Below, in pieces: positions 1 to 7,271 of a DNA stretch of 64,000 nt (position 1 is its first letter; the number at the start of each line of letters is the position of its first letter). Position numbers and translations under genes: made by a program. Source of the DNA: an uncultured Verrucomicrobiota bacterium (lineage in GTDB: Bacteria; Verrucomicrobiota; Kiritimatiellia; CAIQIC01; Lenti-01); the NCBI GenBank assembly GCA_938003985.1, contig CALKWZ010000012.1, positions 1-64,000 of the forward strand, read 5' to 3'. The notes beneath the pieces are model-generated. The model was not told the DNA's origin and did no database searches. It was given only the letters and a program-made list of their open reading frames with translations.

Positions 1-235
1 TGTCCTTTCGTTCCGGGGTTTGAGAAATCCTTTGCAGGCTCTTGAGTGCGTCGCCGATGCGCGACTCGATCGCCGCGGCCTCGGCCCGAACCGCCCGCCG
101 GTTCCCGGCCCAACTGCCGTCGGACAGACAGCATTCGAGGGACCGCAGCGTCAGCGCGCCGCGCAGAGCCTTTTCGATCCGGGGCACAAGCGCCGCCAAC
201 TCACCCGCGCGGTCCGTGAGACGTTGTTCTTCCAT
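1..235 (-). CDS. Small coiled-coil protein, C-terminus cut by window edge
   Basis: Starts at an ATG whose position overlaps the end of the upstream minus-strand reading frame (stop 239-241), an arrangement typical of translationally coupled genes. The 78 visible residues begin MEEQRLTDRAGELAALVPR and are rich in Glu, Arg, Ala and Leu with heptad-like spacing, so a helical or coiled-coil protein is likely. No stop is reached before base 1, so the C-terminus lies outside the window. Codon third positions are GC-rich, as in neighbouring genes. No family was recognised and no function is proposed. Confidence 0.5.
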   Translation of the reverse strand, partial: MEEQRLTDRAGELAALVPRIEKALRGALTLRSLECCLSDGSWAGNRRAVRAEAAAIESRIGDALKSLQRISQTPERKD

Positions 236-238
236 CGC

Positions 239-532
239 TCAGCCCTCCACGCTCAGCCGGCCGCGCCGCCAGCCGTCGATCAGGAGGCGGACCGGAAAGA
301 CGATCGCAACCTCGCGCAAGAGATCGTAGCCCCAGCACGTCTCGCCCCGGATAGCTTCGACGCGCAGCCATCGCCCCCGCCCGCGAAACACCCGCCGCAG
401 GTGTCGCCGGCCATCGCCAAGCGCCTCGCCCGCGTCCAGCAGGAAGCGGCCGAAGCCGCCCGGCGCGCCGCCGCGGCGCGCCAGGCCGAAGCGGACGCCC
501 CGCTCGTCGCGGGCTCCGGCATCCACAGCCAA
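239..532 (-). CDS. Hypothetical protein, start and extent uncertain
   Basis: The frame is open from 775 down to the TGA at 239-241. The C-terminal part (ending LLIDGWRRGRLSVEG) has codon statistics expected of a minus-strand gene: AT content highest at position 2 and lowest at position 3 between 240 and 400. Upstream of about 400 the same triplets fit a plus-strand gene better, so the N-terminus is doubtful. The TTG at 532 is one possible start; a GTG at 391 would give only 50 residues. It would be cotranscribed with the small gene that follows it. No family recognised. Confidence 0.3.
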   Translation of the reverse strand: MAVDAGARDERGVRFGLARRGGAPGGFGRFLLDAGEALGDGRRHLRRVFRGRGRWLRVEAIRGETCWGYDLLREVAIVFPVRLLIDGWRRGRLSVEG

Positions 533-763
533 ACCAGCGATGGCCGCGCGACGGAATCCGCCTTGCGGCGCACGACCGCGATCCTGCCGCGGATCGGCGC
601 GATGGATTTGAAGCTCTCCGAGTGGCCGCGGCTGCCCCTGCCCGGCTTCGCGCCCGTCCAGCGCACCGGCGCGCCCCTGCGCGCCAAGCTGCGCGCCCGG
701 CGCGAAGTCCGCGACGCCCTCGTCGCCCAGACCTTCCTGCAGCCCCCCAAGGGCGCGCGCTGA
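401..763 (+). CDS. Possible hypothetical protein, antisense to the preceding frame
   Basis: From about 540 to the TGA at 761-763 this frame has almost no A or T at third positions, which is the strongest coding signature in this stretch; from 400 to 540 the bias is weaker. The peptide ends RDALVAQTFLQPPKGAR and has an Ala/Arg/Glu-rich N-terminal half. GTG at 401 is the nearest start after the point where the codon signal changes strand. It conflicts with the minus-strand frame on the same triplets; only one of the two is likely to be real over 401-532. Confidence 0.28.
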   Translation: MSPAIAKRLARVQQEAAEAARRAAAARQAEADAPLVAGSGIHSQTSDGRATESALRRTTAILPRIGAMDLKLSEWPRLPLPGFAPVQRTGAPLRAKLRARREVRDALVAQTFLQPPKGAR

Positions 764-823
764 CGCGCCGCCGGGTCACCGCCCCGGCCTACAACACAGG
801 ACGCAGAAACGCGGGACAGTCTT

Positions 824-1441
824 TTATTCCCCGCCGCCGCCGGGCAAGACGTCGTAGGCGTACGCGATCGCTTCGCCGATCACGTCCCGCACGCCTTCCG
901 AACACCGCCACCAATCTTCCCCGTCGTACTCCGCCGGCGCCAGCGCCACGCTGCCCACCTCCGCCCGCCCCGCGAACGCGGCGCGGAACGCCCGCCAGCT
1001 CCGCCGCGCATGCGGCCCCTCGCTCGCCAGATTGAACGCCCCCGCCGCCGCCCCCGCCGCCCGCAGCGCCCGCGCCGACTCCCGCGTCCGCCCGCGCCGC
1101 ACCTTCTCCGCCGGCACCGCCGCCAGCTCGAATTTCGCCCCCAGCCCCAGCGCGTCCATCCGCGCCTGCGTCATCTCCGCGTAGGTTTTCCATTGCGCCA
1201 GATAACTGCCGGTTTCCAGCGGCCCGCCCGTCGCCACGATTTTCTTCACCCCGTTCGTGGCCGCCCACTCCGCGGCTTGCGCCAGCAGATCGTCGCTGAC
1301 CCACCCCTCCACCACGAGCGTCTCCGCCGGCACCGGCGCCTGCCGCGCCAGGAACGGATAGAGCGACGCCCAAGCAAAGCCCGCCCCGGCCGCCAGCAGC
1401 ACCAGCCCCAGGCCGCAGCCTGTGCCCCGCCCGCGGCGCAT
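824..1441 (-). CDS. DUF218/SanA-ElyC-like membrane-anchored protein
   Basis: 205 residues. An N-terminal Arg-rich stretch and one membrane segment (about residues 8-30) precede a domain beginning VVEGWVSDDLLAQAAEW and containing IVATGGPLETGSYLAQWKTY. The order of a mature start with a conserved Glu-Gly, then a T-G-G loop and an Ala/Arg-rich helix, resembles the DUF218 (YdcF/SanA/ElyC) fold, whose members are linked to envelope integrity. Its ATG overlaps the TGA of the upstream zinc-ribbon gene by four bases (ATGA), so the two are probably translated as a pair. Family assignment is by pattern only. Confidence 0.65.
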   Translation of the reverse strand: MRRGRGTGCGLGLVLLAAGAGFAWASLYPFLARQAPVPAETLVVEGWVSDDLLAQAAEWAATNGVKKIVATGGPLETGSYLAQWKTYAEMTQARMDALGLGAKFELAAVPAEKVRRGRTRESARALRAAGAAAGAFNLASEGPHARRSWRAFRAAFAGRAEVGSVALAPAEYDGEDWWRCSEGVRDVIGEAIAYAYDVLPGGGGE

Positions 1442-1650
1442 CACCGGATCTTCCGGGTCTTCGGCAGCCGTTTCGGCGGCATGTCCCCCGGCGCGTTCTT
1501 CAGGTCCGGCACCTGCATCAGCTTGCCGCAGGTGGGACACTCCACCAGCTCGCCCAGCAGCTCCCGCCCCGCGTCCACGTGCTGTCCGCAGTCCGGACAC
1601 GCAAACTTCAGCCCGATGACGTCCTTGCGCGATATTCTCCACGGTTTCAT
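1441..1650 (-). CDS. Zinc-ribbon protein
   Basis: 69 residues starting MKPWRISRKDVIG. Two CPxCG knuckles are visible, FACPDCGQHVDAG and VECPTCGKLMQVPD, 20 residues apart, forming a complete four-cysteine zinc ribbon of the kind common in small Planctomycetes-Verrucomicrobia-Chlamydiae proteins. The basic tail PPKRLPKTRKIR follows. An in-frame start 14 codons upstream is possible but that extension does not look like protein. It overlaps the next gene by ATGA. The family occurs as a regulatory or adaptor module; no specific function can be assigned. Confidence 0.75.
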   Translation of the reverse strand: MKPWRISRKDVIGLKFACPDCGQHVDAGRELLGELVECPTCGKLMQVPDLKNAPGDMPPKRLPKTRKIR

Positions 1651-1689
1651 GGTCGGATTGTGCGCCAGCCGCGCTCCGCTTGGCAAGCG

Positions 1690-1741
1690 CACAGGTTCAA
1701 GGTTAAAGGTTCAAGGTTCAGGGTTCACGGTTCAAGGTTGG
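1690..1741. repeat. Heptanucleotide tandem repeat, AAGGTTC type
   Basis: About seven successive 7-bp units with consensus AAGGTTC (variants AAGGTTA, AGGGTTC, ACGGTTC, AAGGTTG) lie in the gap between the zinc-ribbon gene and the hydroxylase gene. They resemble the short tandemly repeated heptamers known from cyanobacteria. The rest of the 1651-2187 gap holds the inverted-repeat element at 1847-2028, C-rich sequence and a promoter; no gene is seen there. Confidence 0.85.
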
Positions 1742-1846
1742 AAGTCGGGAGTTTCGGAGTATCGGAGTGCAGAATGGAATGCCTTCGATCCGCAGGACGT
1801 GGCACCGCGGGAAAGGCCATCGCCCCACCGCCAGGACGTGGCACGC

Positions 1847-2028
1847 CGGGGATTTCTTTGGGATTTGGACGGGGCTGTTGCGCGAAAATAACCTGCGAAT
1901 TTTTCGGAGATGCCGTTTTGCGGCCGACCCGAGCGGTACTCGTGTACGCGAGAGGTCGGCCTCGAAGCGGCAGAACGAAAAAGGCGCGGGTTGGTTTTCG
2001 CGCCGTCCAAATCCCAAAGAAATCCCCG
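1847..2028. repeat. 182-bp element bounded by 26-bp perfect inverted repeats
   Basis: Bases 1847-1872 (core GATTTCTTTGGGATTTGGAC) are the exact reverse complement of 2003-2028. Inside, further partial dyads face each other: GGCCGACC and GGTCGGCC at about 1920-1960, and CGCGAAAATAACC against GGTTGGTTTTCGCG. The whole unit can fold into one long imperfect hairpin. It has no coding content. A miniature inverted-repeat element or a large regulatory hairpin are both possible. Confidence 0.8.
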
Positions 2029-2118
2029 TCTTCCCTCCTTTCCCCGCTCTCGCCTCCGTCCCCGCCGCCGCCCGCTAAAACGCTTCCACCGCCCCCGCCC
2101 GAACCCGCCCCTTCCCGG

Positions 2119-2147
2119 TTGCCCCGCCCTCGCCCCCATGCTACATT
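2119..2147 (+). promoter_or_regulatory. Putative sigma-70-type promoter of the hydroxylase gene
   Basis: TTGCCC (2119-2124), 17-bp spacer, TACATT (2142-2147) preceded by TG one base away (extended -10). A similar box pair occurs at 49754-49781. A Shine-Dalgarno-like GGAG stands just upstream of the ATG at 2188. Confidence 0.45.
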
Positions 2148-2187
2148 TCTCCCCCATTCCAGATCCAGAACCGCACGGAGCCCCACC

Positions 2188-4509
2188 ATGGCGAAATTCA
2201 AATACATCGGCCAATCCCTCACCCGCCCCGACGCCATCAACAAGGCCCTCGGCAAATCCCAATACCTCGACGACCTCCGCCTCCCCGGCCTCCTCCACGC
2301 CGCCATCCTCCACCCCGACTTCGCCCACGCCGAAATCCTCTCCATCGACACCTCCGCCGCCGAAAAAATGCCCGGCGTCGTCAAGGTCGTCACCGGCCGC
2401 GACTGCAAGACCCTCTACGGCGACAACGTCAGCGACATCTCCCCCATGGCCGTCAAGAAGGTCCGCCACATCGGCGACCACGTCGCCGCCGTCATCGCCG
2501 ACACCAAGCGCCACGCCGTCGAAGCCCTCAAGGGCATCAAGGTCGAGTACAAGCCCCTGCCCGTCTATACCGACGCCCGCGCCGCCCTCGCCAAGGACGC
2601 CGTCCTGATCCACGACCACGCCGAAAACTACTGGCACCTCCCCGGCCTTGGCGCCGTCCCCGGCACCAACATCGCCAACACCTACCGCCTCAAGAAGGGC
2701 GACATTAAAAAAGGCTTCGCCGAAGCCGACGTCGTCGTCGAAGGCGAATTCGTCTATCCGCACGGCTCCTGCGCGGCCATCGAGCCCCACGGCGCCATCG
2801 TCCGCTTCAACGAAGACGGCACCATCGACGCCTGGTCCTCCTCCATCTGCCCCTTCATCATCCGCGACGACCTCGCCCACGCCTACCACAAGCCCTCCTC
2901 CATGGTCCGCGTGCGCATCCCCGAAATCGGCGGCTGCTTCGGCTACAAGTCCGACATCACCGTCGAGCAGACCGTCGCCTGGATCGCCTCCCACGTCCCC
3001 GGCCGCCCCGTCAAGTGGATCGCCTCCCGCCGCGAAGACTTCACCAGCACCCTCATCGGCCACGGCTTCCGCCACAAGATGAAGATCGGCGCCAAGCAGG
3101 ACGGCACGCTCGTCGCGATCCAGGCCGACATCCTGCATTCCACCGGCGCGTTCTCCGACACCGGCATCCACGTCTGCAACGCCGCCACGCACAACTGCAC
3201 CGGCCCCTACGAATTCCCGCACGCCCTGCTCGAATCCAAGTGCGTCTACACCAACACGCCCCCCGTCGGCGCCTTCCGCGGCTACGGCCACCAGGAAGGC
3301 CACTTCGCCGTCGAGCGCCTCATGGACGTCCTCGCCCGCAAGCTCCAGATGTCCCCCTTCGCCCTGCGCGAGAAAAACTACCTCGGCCCCGGCAAGCAGA
3401 ACGCCGCCGGCGAGCGCTACTACCCCACCAACGGCTCCGTCCTCGAATGCCAGGAAAAGGTCCGCGCCGCCGTCTTCGCCGGCGACAAGCCCAAGGAGGA
3501 CGAAAACTACTTCTACGGCCGCGGCTTCGCCGCCCTCATGAAGTCCCCCAAAGGCGCCCCCTTCTCCTCCAAGTCCTGCTACCTCAAGATGAACCCCGAC
3601 GGCTCCGTCGTGATCAACATGGGCGGCGCCGAAGTCGGCCAGGGCCTGCGCATGGCCGTCCAGCAGATCGCCGGCGAAGCCCTCCAGATCGACCCCGCCA
3701 AGATCCGCGTCTACCAGGAAATCGACACCCAGTACTGCCCCTGGGAATGGCAGACCATCGGCTCCATGTTCACCACCCAGGGCGGCCGCGCCCTCGTCCG
3801 CGCCTGCAACAAAGCCATCGCCATGCTCAAGGAAACCGCCGCCAAGGCTCTCCTCGTCGACGTCGACCACCTCGACTACGACGGCCAGCGCGTCTTCCTC
3901 AAGCACGACCCCGACCTCGGCATTCCCATCCAGCGCCTCATCCACGGCTACATCACCGAGACCGGCATCACCATCGGCGACGTCGTCCATGCCGTCTCCG
4001 ACGCCCGCCTCCCGCGCTACTCCAACCCCGACGCCGACGGACGCGGCGGACTCGGCGTCGAATACACCTTCGGCGCCCAGGCCTGCCAGATCCGCATCGA
4101 AAAGAAGACCGGCAAGATCCTCGTCGATCACTTCGCGTCCTCCTTCGACGTCGGCACCGTCATCAACCCCAAACAGATCCGCGGACAGATCGCCGGCGGC
4201 GTCATGATCGGCCTCGGCGCCTCCCTGCACGAAGAGATCAAGTACGACGCCGACGGCAAGATCCTGAATCCCTCGTTCGGCAAGTACCGCTTCCCCAACA
4301 TCAAAGACGCCCCCGGCAAACAGACCATCGAATGCGTCGAAAACCCCGGCGAAGTCGGCCCCTTCGGCGCCCGCGGCATCGGCGAGCATCCGGTGGTCGG
4401 CGTCGCCCCCGCGGTATTGAACGCCATCCAAGACGCCACCGGCCTCGAATTCCACGAAATTCCCGTGACGCCGGAGAAGGTTTTGGCCGCTCTCGCGGCC
4501 AAAAGCTAG
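2188..4509 (+). CDS. Xanthine dehydrogenase/aldehyde oxidase-family molybdopterin-binding subunit
   Basis: 773 residues, the usual length for separately encoded molybdenum subunits. The N-terminal a/b-hammerhead domain (about 10-120; IGQSLTRPDAINKALGK) is followed by the Mo-cofactor binding domain. Diagnostic motifs are GAFRGYGHQEGHFAVERLMD (substrate pocket Arg region), GGAEVGQGLRMAV, and GARGIGEHPVVGVAP, whose Glu matches the catalytic base of the family. Members hydroxylate purines, aldehydes or N-heterocycles and normally partner with FAD and [2Fe-2S] subunits. Neither partner gene is next to it, so the electron acceptor is unknown. ATG 2188 is chosen for its GGAG and the conserved MAKFKYIGQSLTR start; upstream in-frame sequence is repeat DNA. 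Confidence 0.88.
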   Translation: MAKFKYIGQSLTRPDAINKALGKSQYLDDLRLPGLLHAAILHPDFAHAEILSIDTSAAEKMPGVVKVVTGRDCKTLYGDNVSDISPMAVKKVRHIGDHVAAVIADTKRHAVEALKGIKVEYKPLPVYTDARAALAKDAVLIHDHAENYWHLPGLGAVPGTNIANTYRLKKGDIKKGFAEADVVVEGEFVYPHGSCAAIEPHGAIVRFNEDGTIDAWSSSICPFIIRDDLAHAYHKPSSMVRVRIPEIGGCFGYKSDITVEQTVAWIASHVPGRPVKWIASRREDFTSTLIGHGFRHKMKIGAKQDGTLVAIQADILHSTGAFSDTGIHVCNAATHNCTGPYEFPHALLESKCVYTNTPPVGAFRGYGHQEGHFAVERLMDVLARKLQMSPFALREKNYLGPGKQNAAGERYYPTNGSVLECQEKVRAAVFAGDKPKEDENYFYGRGFAALMKSPKGAPFSSKSCYLKMNPDGSVVINMGGAEVGQGLRMAVQQIAGEALQIDPAKIRVYQEIDTQYCPWEWQTIGSMFTTQGGRALVRACNKAIAMLKETAAKALLVDVDHLDYDGQRVFLKHDPDLGIPIQRLIHGYITETGITIGDVVHAVSDARLPRYSNPDADGRGGLGVEYTFGAQACQIRIEKKTGKILVDHFASSFDVGTVINPKQIRGQIAGGVMIGLGASLHEEIKYDADGKILNPSFGKYRFPNIKDAPGKQTIECVENPGEVGPFGARGIGEHPVVGVAPAVLNAIQDATGLEFHEIPVTPEKVLAALAAKS

Positions 4510-4510
4510 T

Positions 4511-4584
4511 ATTCAGGAGTCAGGAGTCAGAATTCAGAATGCGGATCGAAACCCTTCTGAATCCTGAATACTGGATTCTGAATG
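4511..4584. repeat. Heptanucleotide tandem repeats, ATTCTGA/TCAGAAT type, as facing arms
   Basis: 4511-4540 reads as 7-bp units of the ATTCAGG/AGTCAGG/AGTCAGA type; 4555-4584 holds units ATCCTGA, ATACTGG, ATTCTGA in the opposite sense. The two arms could pair as a hairpin directly after the hydroxylase stop codon. Related units recur at 4931-4964 and 5194-5220. Confidence 0.85.
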
Positions 4585-4610
4585 CTCGCGCCGCCAGGCG
4601 CGGAATCCGC

Positions 4611-4912
4611 GTTGTAGCCGGCCTCGCTGAGGCCGGGGCCGTTCGGATCATGTAGGCCAGCCTTGCATGGCTGGCGGCTTGCCACGCCCAGGCGTGGGCT
4701 GTTCATTTGGAGTGCGGCGGCTCGACGCCGCTTTCGCCCCCGATCAAGGCGGCCCGGCCCATCCCCCCATCCTGTAAATCCTGTTAATCCTGTTTAAAAT
4801 CTCCGCCTGAGCCCGTCCCGGGGTTTTGCACGGCTGTTGTAGGCCCCACCCTTTTACGGGTGGCGGGCTGTTGCGCCCCGATCCCGCCGGGGATGCAACC
4901 CCGGCCTACATC
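4611..4912. repeat. Cluster of TGTAGGCC-headed hairpin elements
   Basis: At least four short elements each join a TGTAGGCC or TGTAGCC head to a GC-rich stem-loop: 4611-4640 (GGCCTCGCTGAGGCC), 4651-4678 (GCCAGCCTTGCATGGCTGGC), 4838-4866 (CCACCC-loop-GGGTGG) and, inverted, 4881-4912 (CCGGGG-loop-CCCCGG). They resemble REP-type intergenic palindromes. No gene is seen between 4510 and 5291. Confidence 0.65.
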
Positions 4913-4930
4913 CCGCCCATCATTGTCCCC

Positions 4931-4964
4931 ATTCTGAATCCTGAATACTGGATTCTGAATACTG
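4931..4964. repeat. Heptanucleotide tandem repeat
   Basis: Units ATTCTGA, ATCCTGA, ATACTGG, ATTCTGA, ATACTG in register, the same family as at 4555-4584. Confidence 0.85.
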
Positions 4965-5006
4965 CGCCCCCCCCGGGCGCACGCCCCCCGTTGCGGCTCA
5001 AAGTTC

Positions 5007-5114
5007 TTACGTTCTACGTAATTTCCCCTGAAACTTTTTACGTTCTACGTAATTTTCGGGCCCGATTTTTACGTACTACGTAATTTTGGGCCCCCGTTTT
5101 TACGTACTACGTAA
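5007..5114. repeat. Array of four 15-bp palindromes at exact 31-bp spacing
   Basis: TTACGTTCTACGTAA at 5007 and 5038, and TTACGTACTACGTAA at 5069 and 5100. Every start is 31 bp after the last, about three helical turns. Half-site TTACGTA, central C, inverted half-site TACGTAA; flanks are T-rich before and A/T-rich after. The same array with three units occurs at 51467-51543. The spacer sequences between units differ, so it is the palindrome and the phase that are conserved. Confidence 0.92.
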
Positions 5115-5193
5115 AACCCGCCCCGGCCGCCGCCGTAGCCGCGCCTCCCGACTCGTTAGGTCGGGACATTGCCGCCCTGTCCCCCGGCTGCCC

Positions 5194-5220
5194 ATTCTGA
5201 ATCCTGACTCCTGAATACTG
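5194..5220. repeat. Heptanucleotide tandem repeat
   Basis: Units ATTCTGA, ATCCTGA, CTCCTGA, ATACTG; a third copy of the family seen at 4511-4584 and 4931-4964. Confidence 0.8.
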
Positions 5221-5291
5221 CGCCCTCCGGGCGCACTGGACACCCCGCCACTCTTTTGCTACTCTTTGCCCGTGAATTCGGCGCTTTTCCA

Positions 5292-5438
5292 ATGAAAGCC
5301 TTCGTCGGGATAACCGATCGCGAGTGGTTCGACCTCCTCAGCCACCGCCCTTTCCCCGCCCCACCACACGTCCAACGCTTAATCGAACCCCTCATCAGCC
5401 GGATAACATCATTTCATAGGACTGCCCCCTTTAGATGA
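5292..5438 (+). pseudogene. HNH endonuclease N-terminal remnant
   Basis: ATG at 5292 opens MKAFVGITDREWFDLLSHRP, which matches the characteristic first 20 residues of a common family of HNH restriction-type endonucleases (MKAFVGxTDxxWxxxL). Similarity stops at about 5351; the following 28 residues to the TAG do not continue that family and no HNH motif is present. The truncated gene lies at the left edge of the AT-rich island, so the island or an earlier rearrangement probably destroyed it. Confidence 0.6.
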
Positions 5439-5602
5439 CCCCTTTAGATTCCCATGAGAATATTGCAGATGAATATCTCGTAGATGTTGAGGCGACCGTT
5501 GCCGCTTTGAGGGAAAACAAAAGGCCATACATACTTGAAGGGTCATTCTTCATGCCGAATCCTAACTATATACATGATTTATCAACTATGAAATACACAT
5601 GA
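5435..5602 (+). CDS. 55-residue acidic protein, first gene of RT operon
   Basis: ATG at 5435 is preceded immediately by an in-frame TAG (5432-5434), fixing the N-terminus at or after it. The protein begins MTPLDSHENIADEYLVDVEA, is acidic in its first half and ends FMPNPNYIHDLSTMKYT. Its TGA overlaps the ATG of the reverse transcriptase by four bases (ATGA), which strongly suggests a real, translationally coupled gene. Codon use is AT-rich like the two genes that follow. No domain was recognised. It could be a regulator, an antitoxin-like partner or a subunit of the RT complex. Confidence 0.6.
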   Translation: MTPLDSHENIADEYLVDVEATVAALRENKRPYILEGSFFMPNPNYIHDLSTMKYT

Positions 5603-7266
5603 AAAAATACCATACAAGTAAAACCCACAAGCCCTCGCCACACAAGAAACCCGCCTCAAAAATCGCAACGTTTGAACAATGCATGCGCTTTGCGGCGAAT
5701 CATATCGTGCGATTCGGCGATACAGATATATTTCCGTATCCAATTGAGAGGCAAGTTATTCGAGACGAGATAGAAGATGTAGTTCAACTGCTTACGACAA
5801 TACATAAGAATTTCCTCGATAATGTTCGCGACATGCCCGTTGAGAGCGAGCGCTTGCTTCAAGCCGTTGGCTACACAGGATTCCGACAGGGCACCCAAAT
5901 TGATCCAATATGGAATACTTACCTGTTGGGACTATTGACCCACATTGGGCCAGATATTGAGGCTGCACGCGTTCCCGCAACTAAGGACATCGTATTTTCA
6001 TATCGCTTTAAGCCCGATCAAAAGAATTTCGCGATATTTTCGAAAGACTACGGCTGGACAACATTTCAAAAGCGAGCGGTCGCGCTTGCAAGGAATTTCA
6101 AATACGTACTTACATGTGACATATCTGATTTTTACCCTCGCATCTATCATCACCGCCTTGAGAACGCCCTAAAGAAGGCCACAATAAATACACAGGCCAT
6201 AACACAGATTAATAAAATATTGTCGGAACTTTCCAGGGGCGCTTCTTATGGGCTTCCTGTAGGGGGCCCCGCCGCACGCCTACTTAGCGAATTACTACTT
6301 AATCGGGTAGACCGTCTACTTATCACCAGGAATATAGCATTCTGCAGATTTGTTGATGACTATCATATCTTTGCCCATACAAAGGAAGAGGCATACTCTA
6401 GCCTCATTTTCTTGTGTGAGTCATTACTAGAAAACGAAGGGCTCACTCTTCAGAAAACCAAGACCCGGATTATGTCGGCTGCTGAATTTCTCGAAAGCTC
6501 TTCGTTTTCAGACGAAGGCCGGGGTGAAGATGAAGAGGAAGTAGTTAAACGCAATTTTCTCACACTACATATTCACTATGACCCGTATTCCGACACCGCT
6601 GCCGATGACTATGAAACCTTAAAAAAGGAGTTGAGGAAATTCGATATTGTTGGAATGTTGGCTGCGGAAATGCAAAAGGCCCGAATTGCTGAAAGCCTAA
6701 CTCGCAAGCTTGTTAGAGCCATACGCCATCTTTCAGCTCCGTTGCGCGACAGTGCAATTTCTTCATTAATGGACAATCTGCCCACTCTGTATCCAATATT
6801 TCCAACGGTGATGATGGTCGTCCGTGATGTTTTAACCGCGATTTCATCAAAGACTCGGATTAAGGTATTTGCAGCAATTCGTACACTAGTCGCTCAAGAT
6901 TCTTACCTTTGTGAAGTACCCGTAAACCTTGCATTTGCCCTAAGAGTGCTTGCGCATGACAATTCAGAGGAAACGGATGCGGCACTTATGAAATTGCACG
7001 GGAAGTCAGCATCTGCGTTGATCCGCCGTGATATTGTTCTGATTTTAGCACAGCACAATGCGGACTACTGGATATCTGCACAACTTAAGCGTTTCAGTAG
7101 TTGCACTACATGGGAGCAACGTGCACTTCTCGTCGCCTCATACATACTAGAAGACGAGGGCGAGCACTGGCGAAGACGAGTAAAAACGACCTTGTCGCCA
7201 TTTGATCAGCTTATCATGAAGTGGTCTGGTAAAAGGAAACAAGCCGGGCGGGGAATAGAGCTCTGA
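5599..7266 (+). CDS. Abi/UG-type (defence-associated) reverse transcriptase
   Basis: 555 residues. N-terminal motif FGDTDIFPYPIE (about 39-50) precedes the polymerase. Motif A is TCDISDFYPRI with Asp174 and Asp177; motif B is YGLPVGGPAARLLSE (from Tyr217); motif C is RFVDDYHIF with Asp253 and Asp254 (FVDD instead of YADD). All catalytic acidic residues are present, so the enzyme should be active. No intron-maturase, Cas1 or retron features were seen. Residues about 330-555 are predicted to be helical and repeat-like, as in class 1 UG/Abi RTs such as AbiA and AbiK, which act in anti-phage abortive infection. The gene overlaps the 55-aa gene by ATGA and is followed five bases later by a nuclease-like gene. 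The exact RT subgroup cannot be told from sequence reading alone. Confidence 0.85.
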   Translation: MKKYHTSKTHKPSPHKKPASKIATFEQCMRFAANHIVRFGDTDIFPYPIERQVIRDEIEDVVQLLTTIHKNFLDNVRDMPVESERLLQAVGYTGFRQGTQIDPIWNTYLLGLLTHIGPDIEAARVPATKDIVFSYRFKPDQKNFAIFSKDYGWTTFQKRAVALARNFKYVLTCDISDFYPRIYHHRLENALKKATINTQAITQINKILSELSRGASYGLPVGGPAARLLSELLLNRVDRLLITRNIAFCRFVDDYHIFAHTKEEAYSSLIFLCESLLENEGLTLQKTKTRIMSAAEFLESSSFSDEGRGEDEEEVVKRNFLTLHIHYDPYSDTAADDYETLKKELRKFDIVGMLAAEMQKARIAESLTRKLVRAIRHLSAPLRDSAISSLMDNLPTLYPIFPTVMMVVRDVLTAISSKTRIKVFAAIRTLVAQDSYLCEVPVNLAFALRVLAHDNSEETDAALMKLHGKSASALIRRDIVLILAQHNADYWISAQLKRFSSCTTWEQRALLVASYILEDEGEHWRRRVKTTLSPFDQLIMKWSGKRKQAGRGIEL

Positions 7267-7271
7267 ATCAT

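Noticed and set aside
1579..2187. N-terminal extension of the Mo-hydroxylase to an upstream start
   Set aside because: The extension translates heptamer repeats and the inverted-repeat element; the conserved N-terminus begins at the ATG with a Shine-Dalgarno sequence (2188).
1732..4455. Very long minus-strand open frame across the hydroxylase gene
   Set aside because: It lies antisense to the Mo-hydroxylase, has the Gly/Asp/Val-rich composition typical of a shadow of a GC-rich gene, and shows no recognisable domain.
4826..5083. Short plus-strand frame ending LTFYVISPETFYVLRNF
   Set aside because: Arises from the phased palindromes and hairpins; no start context and no similarity beyond the repeat itself.
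5007..5114. CRISPR-like array
   Set aside because: Repeats are only 15 bp with 16-bp linkers, are palindromic and mutate between copies, and no cas genes are present.
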